A stretch of 64,000 bases of DNA, taken from contig NZ_KB894808.1 in the NCBI RefSeq assembly GCF_000374645.1, positions 85,006-149,005 on the forward strand. The letters run 5' to 3'. Origin of the DNA: Arhodomonas aquaeolei DSM 8974 (GTDB taxonomy: Bacteria; Pseudomonadota; Gammaproteobacteria; Nitrococcales; Nitrococcaceae). Below are positions 50,792-58,125 of the stretch, one piece after another (position 1 is the first letter of the stretch; every line of letters starts with the position of its first letter). Made by a program: the position numbers and the translations under genes. The notes beneath the pieces are model-generated. The model was given only the letters and a program-made list of their open reading frames with translations. It had not been told where the DNA came from and did no database searches.

Positions 50792-51820
50792 ATGGCCTAT
50801 CAGGAAAATATCGAGACCACGGGCGCGCCCCGCGGGCGCTCTGCCGGCGAGATCGCGGGAGACTGGTACCGTCGGGCGATCGTGCTGCTGCAGTGGCGCG
50901 AGGCCAGTATCACGCTTGCCGGCATCGCGCTGGTGATCTACTTCCAGTGGACCTCGCCGTACTTCCTCTCGGCGGACAACCTCGGTGTGCTGGGACAGTT
51001 CGCCGCCGCCACCGCCATCATCGCCGCCGGCGAGGTGATGGTCCTGGTCAACCGCGAACTCGATCTGTCCGTGGGCCAGGTCTACGCGCTGGCGCCCCTG
51101 GTGATGTACTTCGCCCAGCAGGCGGGCACCCCGTTGCCCGTGGCGGTGGTGCTGGCGCTGGCCGCGGCGGCGTTCGTCGGCCTGCTCAACGGCGCCATCA
51201 CCGTGGGCCTTCGCGTGCCCTCATTCGTCACCACGCTGGGAATGCTGTTCTTCGTCAACGGCTTCAACCTCACGATCTCCGGCGGCTTTCCCGTGCAGCC
51301 CGAGGCCGGGGCGTTCTGGAAGACGCTGTTCGGCGGCAACATCGCCGTGCAGGTGGCCTGGGCGGTGGTCCTGGTGGTGATTTTCCAGTTCGTGCTCACC
51401 AAGACCCGGTGGGGACTGCACACCATCGCCACCGGCGGTAATCCGATCGGTGCGGCGGAAGTGGGTATCCGCACCGGCCGGGTGAAGATCGGCAACTTCA
51501 TGATCTGCAGCGTGCTCGGCGGCTTCGCCGGGATCCTCGACGCGTTTCGCATCGAGTCCGTCGACCCGCTCGCCGGGGGCACGGAGATCATGTTCATGGC
51601 GATCGCCTCGGCGGTGATCGGCGGCACCCTGCTCACCGGCGGGTCCGGCACTGTGGTCGGTGCGTTCCTGGGCGCGGTGGTGCTCGGGATCCTCAAGGAC
51701 GGATTCACCATTTCCGGGGTGAACGCCTACACGTTCGACATGATCCTGGGCATCGCGATCGTCGTGACCATGATCATGAACGTGCACATCAGCCGCATAC
51801 GCGCCGGAGGCAAGCCATGA
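50792..51820 (+). CDS. Sugar ABC transporter permease
   Basis: Membrane subunit of the RbsC/XylH/FrcC permease family. The 342 residues have about 8-10 hydrophobic helices and the family blocks AATAIIAAGEVMVLVNRELDLSVGQVYAL, FVTTLGMLFFVNG, TKTRWGLHTIATGGNPIGAAEVGIRTGRVKI and VIGGTLLTGGSGTVVGAFLGAVVLGILKDG. It starts three bases after the receptor gene and overlaps the ATPase gene by four (ATGA). Confidence 0.93.
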   Translation: MAYQENIETTGAPRGRSAGEIAGDWYRRAIVLLQWREASITLAGIALVIYFQWTSPYFLSADNLGVLGQFAAATAIIAAGEVMVLVNRELDLSVGQVYALAPLVMYFAQQAGTPLPVAVVLALAAAAFVGLLNGAITVGLRVPSFVTTLGMLFFVNGFNLTISGGFPVQPEAGAFWKTLFGGNIAVQVAWAVVLVVIFQFVLTKTRWGLHTIATGGNPIGAAEVGIRTGRVKIGNFMICSVLGGFAGILDAFRIESVDPLAGGTEIMFMAIASAVIGGTLLTGGSGTVVGAFLGAVVLGILKDGFTISGVNAYTFDMILGIAIVVTMIMNVHISRIRAGGKP

Positions 51821-52599
51821 CTGACACGAACCCGGGCACCGACGTGCTCCGCGGCGAGCACCTGTCCAAGTCGTTCGGCGCCGTGCGCGCCCTCGACGAC
51901 ATCAACCTCCGGCTGGGACGGGGCGAGGTGCTGGCGCTGCTGGGCGACAACGGTGCCGGCAAATCGACGCTGATGAAGATCCTCACCGGTTTTCACCAGC
52001 CCACCAGCGGGACGCTCCACATCGACGGGGAGCCCGTGACCCTGCAGTCGGTGATGCACGCCCGCTCCCTGGGGATCGAGCCGGTCTACCAGGACCTGGC
52101 GCTGGTCGACGAGCTCAGCGTCTTCCGCAACATGTTCCTGCAGCGCGAGATCACCCGGGGCGGTGCGCTGCGGATCCTCGACGACCGGGCCATGCGCCGT
52201 GCCGCGGCGTCGCACCTGGAGCGCATGGGGGTGAACGTGCCGTCCGTGGACGTCGAGATCTCGAAGCTCTCGGGCGGGCAGCGTCAGGCCGTGGCGGTGG
52301 CGCGTGCGGTCTATTCCGACGCCCGCATCCTGCTGCTCGACGAGCCCACTGCGGCGATGGGCGTGCGCGAGAGTGCACTGATCCTCGACGTGATCCGGCG
52401 GCTCAAGGAGCACTCCGACGTATCGGTGATCATCGTCGCCCACAACTACGCCCAGGTCTTCGACGTCTGCGACCGGATCAACCTAGTCCAGGACGGGCGT
52501 ATCACCTTCGACCGCCCGACGCGGGAGACCTCGATACAGGAGCTCACGGGCCTCGTGGTCAACGAGTATCGCTCGGCGAGCGAGGCCGTGACCGGCTGA
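51817..52599 (+). CDS. Sugar ABC transporter ATP-binding protein, single-domain
   Basis: Energises sugar uptake with the preceding permease. Its 260 residues form one nucleotide-binding domain: Walker A GDNGAGKSTLMK at about residues 43-54, signature LSGGQRQAVAVARA, Walker B ILLLDEPTAAMG, and the switch His in VIIVAHNYAQV. Most ATPases of this permease family (RbsA, MglA, XylG) are double-domain proteins of about 500 residues, so this is the half-size FrcA-like form, presumably a homodimer. A hairpin follows the gene. Confidence 0.93.
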   Translation: MTDTNPGTDVLRGEHLSKSFGAVRALDDINLRLGRGEVLALLGDNGAGKSTLMKILTGFHQPTSGTLHIDGEPVTLQSVMHARSLGIEPVYQDLALVDELSVFRNMFLQREITRGGALRILDDRAMRRAAASHLERMGVNVPSVDVEISKLSGGQRQAVAVARAVYSDARILLLDEPTAAMGVRESALILDVIRRLKEHSDVSVIIVAHNYAQVFDVCDRINLVQDGRITFDRPTRETSIQELTGLVVNEYRSASEAVTG

Positions 52600-52607
52600 C
52601 GTCACTT

Positions 52608-52632
52608 ACCGGCGGGCCCGGTGCCCGCCGGT
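52608..52632. terminator. Hairpin after the ABC transporter genes
   Basis: ACCGGCGGGC and GCCCGCCGGT form a perfect 10-base-pair stem with a five-base loop, eight bases past the ATPase stop. There is no U-tract, so it may be a processing or attenuation element between uptake and catabolic genes rather than a full terminator. Confidence 0.4.
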
Positions 52633-52710
52633 TATGACCCTCGTCCGTCCCGGCGGCGAACGCCCCGCCGTGACGGTCAGTGACAACCGAACAGGGCATG
52701 GAGAGCACAC

Positions 52711-53484
52711 ATGACAACCGCACTGGCACGTTATCCCAGCCTCGAGGGGCGCACCGTATTCGTGACCGGGGGTGCCTCCGGTATCGGCGGCTCGGTGGTC
52801 GAGCACTTCTGCGCCCAGGGCGCGACGGTGCACTTCGCGGACGTGGCGGAGGAGCCCGCACAGCGGCTCGTCGGTTCGCTGCGTGAACGCCCGGATCACC
52901 GGACCCCCGTCTTCCACCACGTCGATCTGCGCGACGTTGACCGTCTTCAGGGCGCGATCCGGGAGTCGGCCGCCGACGCCGGCGGACTGGACGTGCTGGT
53001 GAACAACGCCGCGCACGACGAGCGCCACGCGGTCGAGGACGTGACCCTCGAGTACTGGGAAGACCGCATGCACGTGAACCTGCGCCACCAGTTCTTCGCC
53101 GCGCAGGCGGCGCTGGCGCCGATGCGTGCCCGCGGGGGCGGCTCGATCGTGAACGTCGGCTCCTCGAGCTGGCACGTCGGCCAGGGCGGCATGCCCGGCT
53201 ACACCACGGCCAAGGCCGGCGTAGAGGGGCTGACCCGCGGCCTGGCGCGGGACTTCGGGCCCGACGGCATCCGGGTCAACTGCGTGATCCCGGGGTGGGT
53301 CATGACCGAGCGTCAGAAATCGCTCTGGCTCACCGAGGAGGCCGAGGCCGACCTGATGAACAAGCAGTGCCTCAAGGAGAAGCTGCAGCCCCACGACGTG
53401 GCCCGGCTGGTGCTGTGGCTGAGCGCCGACGACAGCCGCATGTGCAGCAATCAGAACTTCATCGTCGACGGCGGCTGGATCTAG
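52711..53484 (+). CDS. Short-chain dehydrogenase, probable aldose 1-dehydrogenase
   Basis: Classical SDR oxidoreductase. The 257 residues contain the cofactor loop FVTGGASGIGGSV (residues 17-29), Asp44 in HFADV (favouring NAD over NADP), NNAAHD, the Ser in NVGSSS, and YTTAKAG with Tyr164 and Lys168. The C-terminal CSNQNFIVDGGW is typical. Located between a sugar importer and a lactonase, the most likely role is oxidation of the imported aldose (arabinose, xylose or galactose) at C1 to the lactone, the first cytosolic step of the pathway. No GGAGG; ATGGAGAGCACAC precedes the ATG. Substrate not settled by sequence. Confidence 0.82.
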   Translation: MTTALARYPSLEGRTVFVTGGASGIGGSVVEHFCAQGATVHFADVAEEPAQRLVGSLRERPDHRTPVFHHVDLRDVDRLQGAIRESAADAGGLDVLVNNAAHDERHAVEDVTLEYWEDRMHVNLRHQFFAAQAALAPMRARGGGSIVNVGSSSWHVGQGGMPGYTTAKAGVEGLTRGLARDFGPDGIRVNCVIPGWVMTERQKSLWLTEEAEADLMNKQCLKEKLQPHDVARLVLWLSADDSRMCSNQNFIVDGGWI

Positions 53485-53726
53485 AGCCCGCTGCGCCGTC
53501 GCCGTCACCCGCGCCACCACGGCGGGGACGGCGGCTGCGAACACGGACGCACTCGTGACGATCAGCCACTGACAATCACACGGCGATCGCTTTCCGGCGA
53601 GGGGCACGCGTGCCGCGACACCCAAACGTCACCGCCAGGCGGTGGCGGGGGCCCGGTCGTGTCCGACAGCCGGCACGGGGAGGCAATAACGCCCGCCTGC
53701 CAGGGCGTCAACCGGAGGAGAGGACC
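53485..53726. other. Intergenic region before the porin gene
   Basis: 242 GC-rich bases without a recognised gene, clear promoter or terminator. The 3' end carries GGAGGAGAGG, the ribosome site for the porin. The porin frame is open further upstream but shows no resemblance to a signal peptide there. Confidence 0.5.
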
Positions 53727-55265
53727 GTGAGACAGGATGCATTTCACAATAGCCGCGGTGCCGCCATGCGCCGCCACTGCCGTTGCTCGGTACTGCTGGG
53801 GGTATCGGTGGCGCTGGTCGCCGGCACAGCCGTCGCCCGCGACGGTGGCGACGGGCCACCGACCTTCCGTGACCGATTCGTGCAGCAGGTCGTGAAGGGC
53901 ACGCAGCTGAACGGTCAGCTGGGCATCTACGACTTCCGCCGGTTCCACGACACCAACCGGCCTTACCCGAACATCGACGACCCGGACGACGATTTCGATA
54001 CGCGCTCCAATGCCTTCGGCGGCAGCGTGAGCGCCCGCACCGGGATGCTCTACGGTCTGTCCGCCGGGTTCGGCGTCTCGTTCGCGGAGCCGATATACGA
54101 CTACGACAACCCCAATGCGAACCTCGTCGGCCCGGACGAGGGGCTGCACGCCATCACGGAGGGGTACCTGCAGTACAACATGCCGGGGCTGCGACTGCGG
54201 GGCGGGCGCCAGCTCATCAATACCCCGTTCGCGAACACGGACCAGTTCACCTTCATACCGCGCTCGTTCTCCGGTGCCTCTGTCGCCATCCGGCCGCTGG
54301 AGATGGCTGGCGGGGGTGACGACGCGTCCGGGGCGCAGGCCCGCCGGGACGAGGAGGCCTCCGCACGCGTCGCGCCGCCGGACTACGCCAACAACCAGTA
54401 CATGCCCTTCAAGTTCGATGCGCCCGTCGACAGCCGGCCGACGTGGCAGGTCTACGCGGCACGCATGACCCGCTACGAGAGCCGGTTCAGCGACGAGTTC
54501 ACCACGGACAACCGCTATATCGAGGACACGTCCGGGCTGTTCGCGGCGGGTACCACGATCCGCCAGAATACCGCCGACGGCGACTACATCGGGCAGCTCT
54601 GGCACTACACGTTCTTCGACACCGCCCGCATGCAGTACGTGGAGGCCGGCTACCAGATGCCCACGGTCATGGCCGGTACCGACTGGGGCGGCTTCGAGCC
54701 CTATATCCGCGTGCAGTATGCCCGCGAGGAGGAGACCGGCCGTGCCGGCGTCGGCGACATCGACGCCGACGTCTACGGTCTCAAGCTGGGCGTGCACTCG
54801 CGCCGGGTCAGCGCCGCGCTGGTCGGCCATTACTCGCCGCAGCACGAAGGCAGTTTCCGTGACGGCGGACTCGTGCACCCCTATAGCGATCTCAGCGGCG
54901 TGTTCTACACCGACACCATGAACGACGGTGTCGACGGGCTCGGGCCGGGTTACGGCATCGGCGGCCGCCTCGACGTCACGTTCTCCGACGGCGTGGACCT
55001 GTTTACCCGTTACGTCTACTACGAGGCCAAACGCGGCCAGAGTCACGCCTTCTATTCCTATGACGGTGATCGCGGCTACGCTGCCGGCGTGCCGATCGTC
55101 GAGGACCAGAACAGCTGGGGCTGGGATACCGGGATCACCTTCGACCTGGGGGCATTCAGCCCGCAGCTGGAGGGGCTCAAGGTTCAGAACGTGCTCGGCA
55201 TCACCGACTTCGACGGCGCCGAGCGCTTCTACGACAACCGCTTACGCCTTTTCTACCAGTTCTGA
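53727..55265 (+). CDS. OprD-family outer-membrane porin
   Basis: Predicted substrate-specific outer-membrane channel. With the GTG start at 53727 (GGAGGAGAGG four bases upstream) the protein has 512 residues; a later ATG at 53766 also gives a signal peptide (CSVLLGVSVALVAGTAVA). OprD features are FRDRFVQQVVKGTQLNGQLGIYDFRRF after the signal, GFGVSFAEPIYDYD, GLRLRGGRQLINTPFANTDQFTFIPRSFSGA and the closing beta-strand ending in aromatic LRLFYQF. There is an unusual acidic, Gly/Ala-rich insert around AGGGDDASGAQARRDEEA. In the sugar cluster it likely admits the sugar or sugar acid into the periplasm. Confidence 0.82.
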   Translation: MRQDAFHNSRGAAMRRHCRCSVLLGVSVALVAGTAVARDGGDGPPTFRDRFVQQVVKGTQLNGQLGIYDFRRFHDTNRPYPNIDDPDDDFDTRSNAFGGSVSARTGMLYGLSAGFGVSFAEPIYDYDNPNANLVGPDEGLHAITEGYLQYNMPGLRLRGGRQLINTPFANTDQFTFIPRSFSGASVAIRPLEMAGGGDDASGAQARRDEEASARVAPPDYANNQYMPFKFDAPVDSRPTWQVYAARMTRYESRFSDEFTTDNRYIEDTSGLFAAGTTIRQNTADGDYIGQLWHYTFFDTARMQYVEAGYQMPTVMAGTDWGGFEPYIRVQYAREEETGRAGVGDIDADVYGLKLGVHSRRVSAALVGHYSPQHEGSFRDGGLVHPYSDLSGVFYTDTMNDGVDGLGPGYGIGGRLDVTFSDGVDLFTRYVYYEAKRGQSHAFYSYDGDRGYAAGVPIVEDQNSWGWDTGITFDLGAFSPQLEGLKVQNVLGITDFDGAERFYDNRLRLFYQF

Positions 55266-55285
55266 CCGTCCACCCGCGGGAAGCG

Positions 55286-55309
55286 CCCGGTAGCGCCGGC
55301 GCTGCCGGG
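55286..55309. terminator. Hairpin after the porin gene
   Basis: CCCGGTAGCGCC and GGCGCTGCCGGG can pair fully with one G-T wobble. A four-base loop leaves a ten-base-pair stem, starting 20 bases after the porin stop. No U-tract follows. A separate promoter-like block downstream supports a transcript boundary here. Confidence 0.45.
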
Positions 55310-55383
55310 AGCGGCGGTGGCCCACGGCGGAGAGGTATTGCCGTGAGCCACCGGATCTCGGGGCGCCGGTGCCACCAATCCCT

Positions 55384-55452
55384 GGTATACCCATATGTGT
55401 ATAGGGAGAAACGGAAAATGGCATTTGTTGGTTATTCTCGCGTGCCTATGCT
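55384..55452 (+). promoter_or_regulatory. Candidate operator and promoter of the lactonase-KGSADH operon
   Basis: An AT-rich island begins with GGTATACC (55384-55391) and ATATGTGTATA (55393-55403); the latter is identical to a block before the dehydratase gene. GGGAGAAA (55404-55411) and ATTTGTTGGTTATT (55423-55436) match the mutarotase promoter region (13 of 14 bases in the second). TTGTTG (55425-55430) and TATGCT (55447-55452) lie 16 bases apart, the same spacing as the other promoter. Confidence 0.55.
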
Positions 55453-55533
55453 GATGGGCACAGTCCGTACCGGCGGGTATCGCGAAGGGGAGGAGGCCTT
55501 GGACGCCAACGATCTGCCACCGGCGGAGGCGGC

Positions 55534-56427
55534 GTGAGCCGCGAGCCGCAGCTCGTATGGGACGGTGCGGCCGCGCTGGGCGAGGCACCGCTCTGGCTGC
55601 CCGCCGAGGATGCCGTGCTGTTCGTGGACATCCGCGGCGCCTGCATCTACCGGTATAGGCGCCGCGACTGCGACGTCACCCGGTGGCGGCTGCCGGAGGC
55701 GTGCTGCTGGCTGGTGGCGCGTACCGACGACGACGGCTTCGTGGCCGGCCTGCGCACGCGTGTCGTCCACCTCCGGCTGGGCCACAACGATGTGGAGATC
55801 GTCCGCGAACTGGCCGCACCGGAGAGCGAGGATCCCGGCAACCGGTTCAACGACGGCAAGGCGGGCCCCGAAGGCCGGATCTGGGCGGGCACCATGGACG
55901 ACGCGGAGACGCGCGCCTCGGGCAGTCTGTATCGCCTGGACGCCGGGGGGATGACGGCGGTCGACAGTGGCTACGTGGTCTCGAACGGACCCGCGTTCAG
56001 CCCGGACGGGGGAACGCTCTACCACACCGACTCGTTTGCGGGGCGCATCTACGCCTTCGATCTCCGCCCGGACGGCCGCGTGGAGAACCGGCGCGTGCAC
56101 ATCCGGCTGCCGTCCTCGGAGGGCGTCCCGGACGGCATGACCTGCGACGCCGAAGGCGCCCTGTGGGTGGCGCACTTCGGTGGTGGCCTGGTGTCCCGCT
56201 TCACCCCGGACGGCCGCCGGGAGCGCCGCATCGGGATGCCGGTGCGCTGCATCACGTCGTGCACGTTCGCCGGTCCGGCGCTCGACGAGCTCTATGTGAC
56301 CACCGCGCGGCCCGACGGCGAGGGCACCGGCGGCGGGCTCTACCGGCTGACGCCGGGGGTCAGCGGGCTTCCGCCGGCCCGGTTCGATCCCTCGTCCGGA
56401 ACCGGTGGAGGGAGGCCGCCGGGTTGA
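55534..56427 (+). CDS. SMP-30/gluconolactonase family sugar lactonase
   Basis: Hydrolyses sugar lactones to aldonates, the second cytosolic step of the pathway. The 297 residues form a six-bladed propeller with the SMP-30 metal site: the Glu in ALGEAPLWLP (about residue 17), NRFNDGKAGPEGRIWAGTMD, SNGPAFSPDGGTLYHTDS with Asn and Asp ligands, and LPSSEGVPDGMTCDAEGALWVAHFGG. Start is GTG with GGAGG four bases upstream. It is followed by the semialdehyde dehydrogenase, 36 bases away. Likely arabinono-, xylono- or galactonolactone as substrate. Confidence 0.9.
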   Translation: MSREPQLVWDGAAALGEAPLWLPAEDAVLFVDIRGACIYRYRRRDCDVTRWRLPEACCWLVARTDDDGFVAGLRTRVVHLRLGHNDVEIVRELAAPESEDPGNRFNDGKAGPEGRIWAGTMDDAETRASGSLYRLDAGGMTAVDSGYVVSNGPAFSPDGGTLYHTDSFAGRIYAFDLRPDGRVENRRVHIRLPSSEGVPDGMTCDAEGALWVAHFGGGLVSRFTPDGRRERRIGMPVRCITSCTFAGPALDELYVTTARPDGEGTGGGLYRLTPGVSGLPPARFDPSSGTGGGRPPG

Positions 56428-56463
56428 GAGACGAATATCGATGCAACTGACGGAGGATTCCCA

Positions 56464-57993
56464 ATGAGCGTGGACATTCACCACATGATCGGCGCGCGCA
56501 CGAGTGCCGCGGCCGGCGGCGACGTGCCCGAGGCCACCCGCGAGGAGGTCGACGCGGCCTGCCGCGAGGCGGCGGCCGCCGCCGCGGATTACCGGGCGCG
56601 GCCCCTCGCCGAGCGGGCCGCGTTCCTGGAGCGCGCGGCGGACGAGATCGACGCCACCGTCGAGGCACTGGTGGAGTCGGTCCCGCGGGAGACCGCGCTG
56701 CCGGAGGCGCGGGCCCGGGGCGAGCTCGCGCGCACCACCGGCCAGCTCCGGCTGTTCGCCACCGTCGTGCGGCGCGGGGATTTCCTCGGGGCCCGCATCG
56801 ATCACGCCGACGCCGACCGCACGCCGCCCCAGCCGGACATCCGCCAGTACCGCGCGCCCCTCGGGCCGGTGGCGGTGTTCGGCGCGAGCAACTTCCCGCT
56901 CGCGTTCTCCGTGGCGGGGGGCGACACCGCCTCGGCCCTGGCCGCCGGGAGCCCGGTGGTGGTCAAGGCCCACCCGGGGCACCCGGTGACGAGTGCCATC
57001 GTCGCCGGGGCGGTGCGCCGTGCGGTCGCCGCCAGCGGCATGCCGGACGGCGTTTTCAACCTCGTCCACGGCGCGGGGCACGACGTCGGCGGCACGCTGG
57101 TGCAGCATCCGGACATCGCCGCGGTCGCCTTCACCGGCTCCTTCGGCGGCGGCACGGCCCTGGCGCGGCTGGCACAGGAGCGGCCCACCCCGATCCCGGT
57201 GTTCGCCGAGATGGGCAGCGTCAATCCGATGTTCGTGCTGCCGGGACGCCTCGCCGAGGCACCGGAGGTGCTGGCCAAGGGCTATGTCGATTCGGTGACC
57301 CTGGGTGCGGGGCAGTTCTGCACCAATCCGGGCCTGCTGTTCGCCGAGGCGGGCGAGGACCTGGATCGCTTCTGCGCCGCCGTCGCCGACGAGCTGGCGG
57401 CACGCGCCCCGGCCACGATGCTGCACGAGGGCATCCAGTCCGCCTACGACGCCGGGGCGGAGCGGCTCGCCGGCATGGGCGGCGTGCAGGCCGTGGGTAC
57501 CGGCGGGGACGCGGCCGGCCAGGCCGCGGCGCGGGTTTTCCGCACCGACCGGCGCGCCTTCGCGGCGGAGCCGGCGCTGGCCGAGGAGGTCTTCGGCCCG
57601 GCGTCGCTGATCGTCGCGGTCGACGATGCCGGTGGCATGGGCGACGTCGCCGCGGACCTGCCGGGGCAGCTCACCGCCACGGTCCACGGGACCGACGCGG
57701 ACCTGGCCGGTGCCGGGGCGCTGGTGGACGTCCTGCAGCAACGCGCCGGCCGGGTGCTGTTCAACGGCTATCCGACCGGTGTGGCGGTCTGCGATGCCAT
57801 GGTCCACGGCGGCCCCTGGCCGGCGACCACGGCGCCGGGGACGACGTCGGTGGGTACCCTCGCCATCGAGCGCTTCCTGCGCCCGGTCTGCCTCCAGGAC
57901 TGCCCGGCGGGGCTGCTGCCGGAGGCCCTGCAGGAGGGCAACCCGCTCGGGCTGCGCCGCCTGGTGGACGGCGCCTGGCAGGGCATCGACTGA
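56464..57993 (+). CDS. 2,5-dioxovalerate (2-oxoglutarate semialdehyde) dehydrogenase
   Basis: Oxidises 2-oxoglutarate semialdehyde to 2-oxoglutarate with NAD(P), the last step of non-phosphorylative pentose and sugar-acid pathways. The 509 residues are an aldehyde dehydrogenase with Asn143 in FGASNFPLAFSVAGGDTASALAAG, FTGSFGGG, Glu249 in FAEMGSVNPMFV and nucleophile Cys286 in GAGQFCTNPG. The GSVNP and QFCTNPGLLF blocks, and the length, are those of the KGSADH group rather than general ALDHs. Clear GGAGG site before the ATG. Its presence defines the pathway's end product and links the cluster to the citric acid cycle. Confidence 0.93.
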   Translation: MSVDIHHMIGARTSAAAGGDVPEATREEVDAACREAAAAAADYRARPLAERAAFLERAADEIDATVEALVESVPRETALPEARARGELARTTGQLRLFATVVRRGDFLGARIDHADADRTPPQPDIRQYRAPLGPVAVFGASNFPLAFSVAGGDTASALAAGSPVVVKAHPGHPVTSAIVAGAVRRAVAASGMPDGVFNLVHGAGHDVGGTLVQHPDIAAVAFTGSFGGGTALARLAQERPTPIPVFAEMGSVNPMFVLPGRLAEAPEVLAKGYVDSVTLGAGQFCTNPGLLFAEAGEDLDRFCAAVADELAARAPATMLHEGIQSAYDAGAERLAGMGGVQAVGTGGDAAGQAAARVFRTDRRAFAAEPALAEEVFGPASLIVAVDDAGGMGDVAADLPGQLTATVHGTDADLAGAGALVDVLQQRAGRVLFNGYPTGVAVCDAMVHGGPWPATTAPGTTSVGTLAIERFLRPVCLQDCPAGLLPEALQEGNPLGLRRLVDGAWQGID

Positions 57994-58000
57994 TGCCGCC

Positions 58001-58025
58001 GGCGCGGCGGGCTCACCGCCGCGCC
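58001..58025 (+). terminator. Hairpin after the semialdehyde dehydrogenase gene
   Basis: GGCGCGGCGG and CCGCCGCGCC form a perfect 10-base-pair stem with loop GCTCA, eight bases after the stop, followed only by TTCC. It probably marks the end of the sugar cluster transcript. Confidence 0.5.
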
Positions 58026-58113
58026 TTCCGTGCCCGGGCGCCCGTGCCGGTGTCCCCGGGGCGCGGCTGCGGGGGCTCGTGCCGAAAGGTGGTGTTACCT
58101 GCGAGCGCGTTAG

Positions 58114-58119
58114 TAGAAT
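58114..58119 (+). promoter_or_regulatory. Candidate -10 element of cysM
   Basis: TAGAAT lies six bases before the cysM ATG, within GTTAGTAGAATGCGGGC. If it is the -10 box, transcription would begin at or next to the start codon. No good -35 hexamer is visible at normal spacing. Confidence 0.35.
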
Positions 58120-58125
58120 GCGGGC

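Noticed and set aside
55343..55537. Small open frame (64 codons from GTG, or from ATG at 55418) before the lactonase gene.
   Set aside because: It crosses the promoter-like block, which would place its start upstream of the transcript start. It has no recognisable family, and most of it is AT-rich regulatory DNA. It could be revisited if a transcript covers it.
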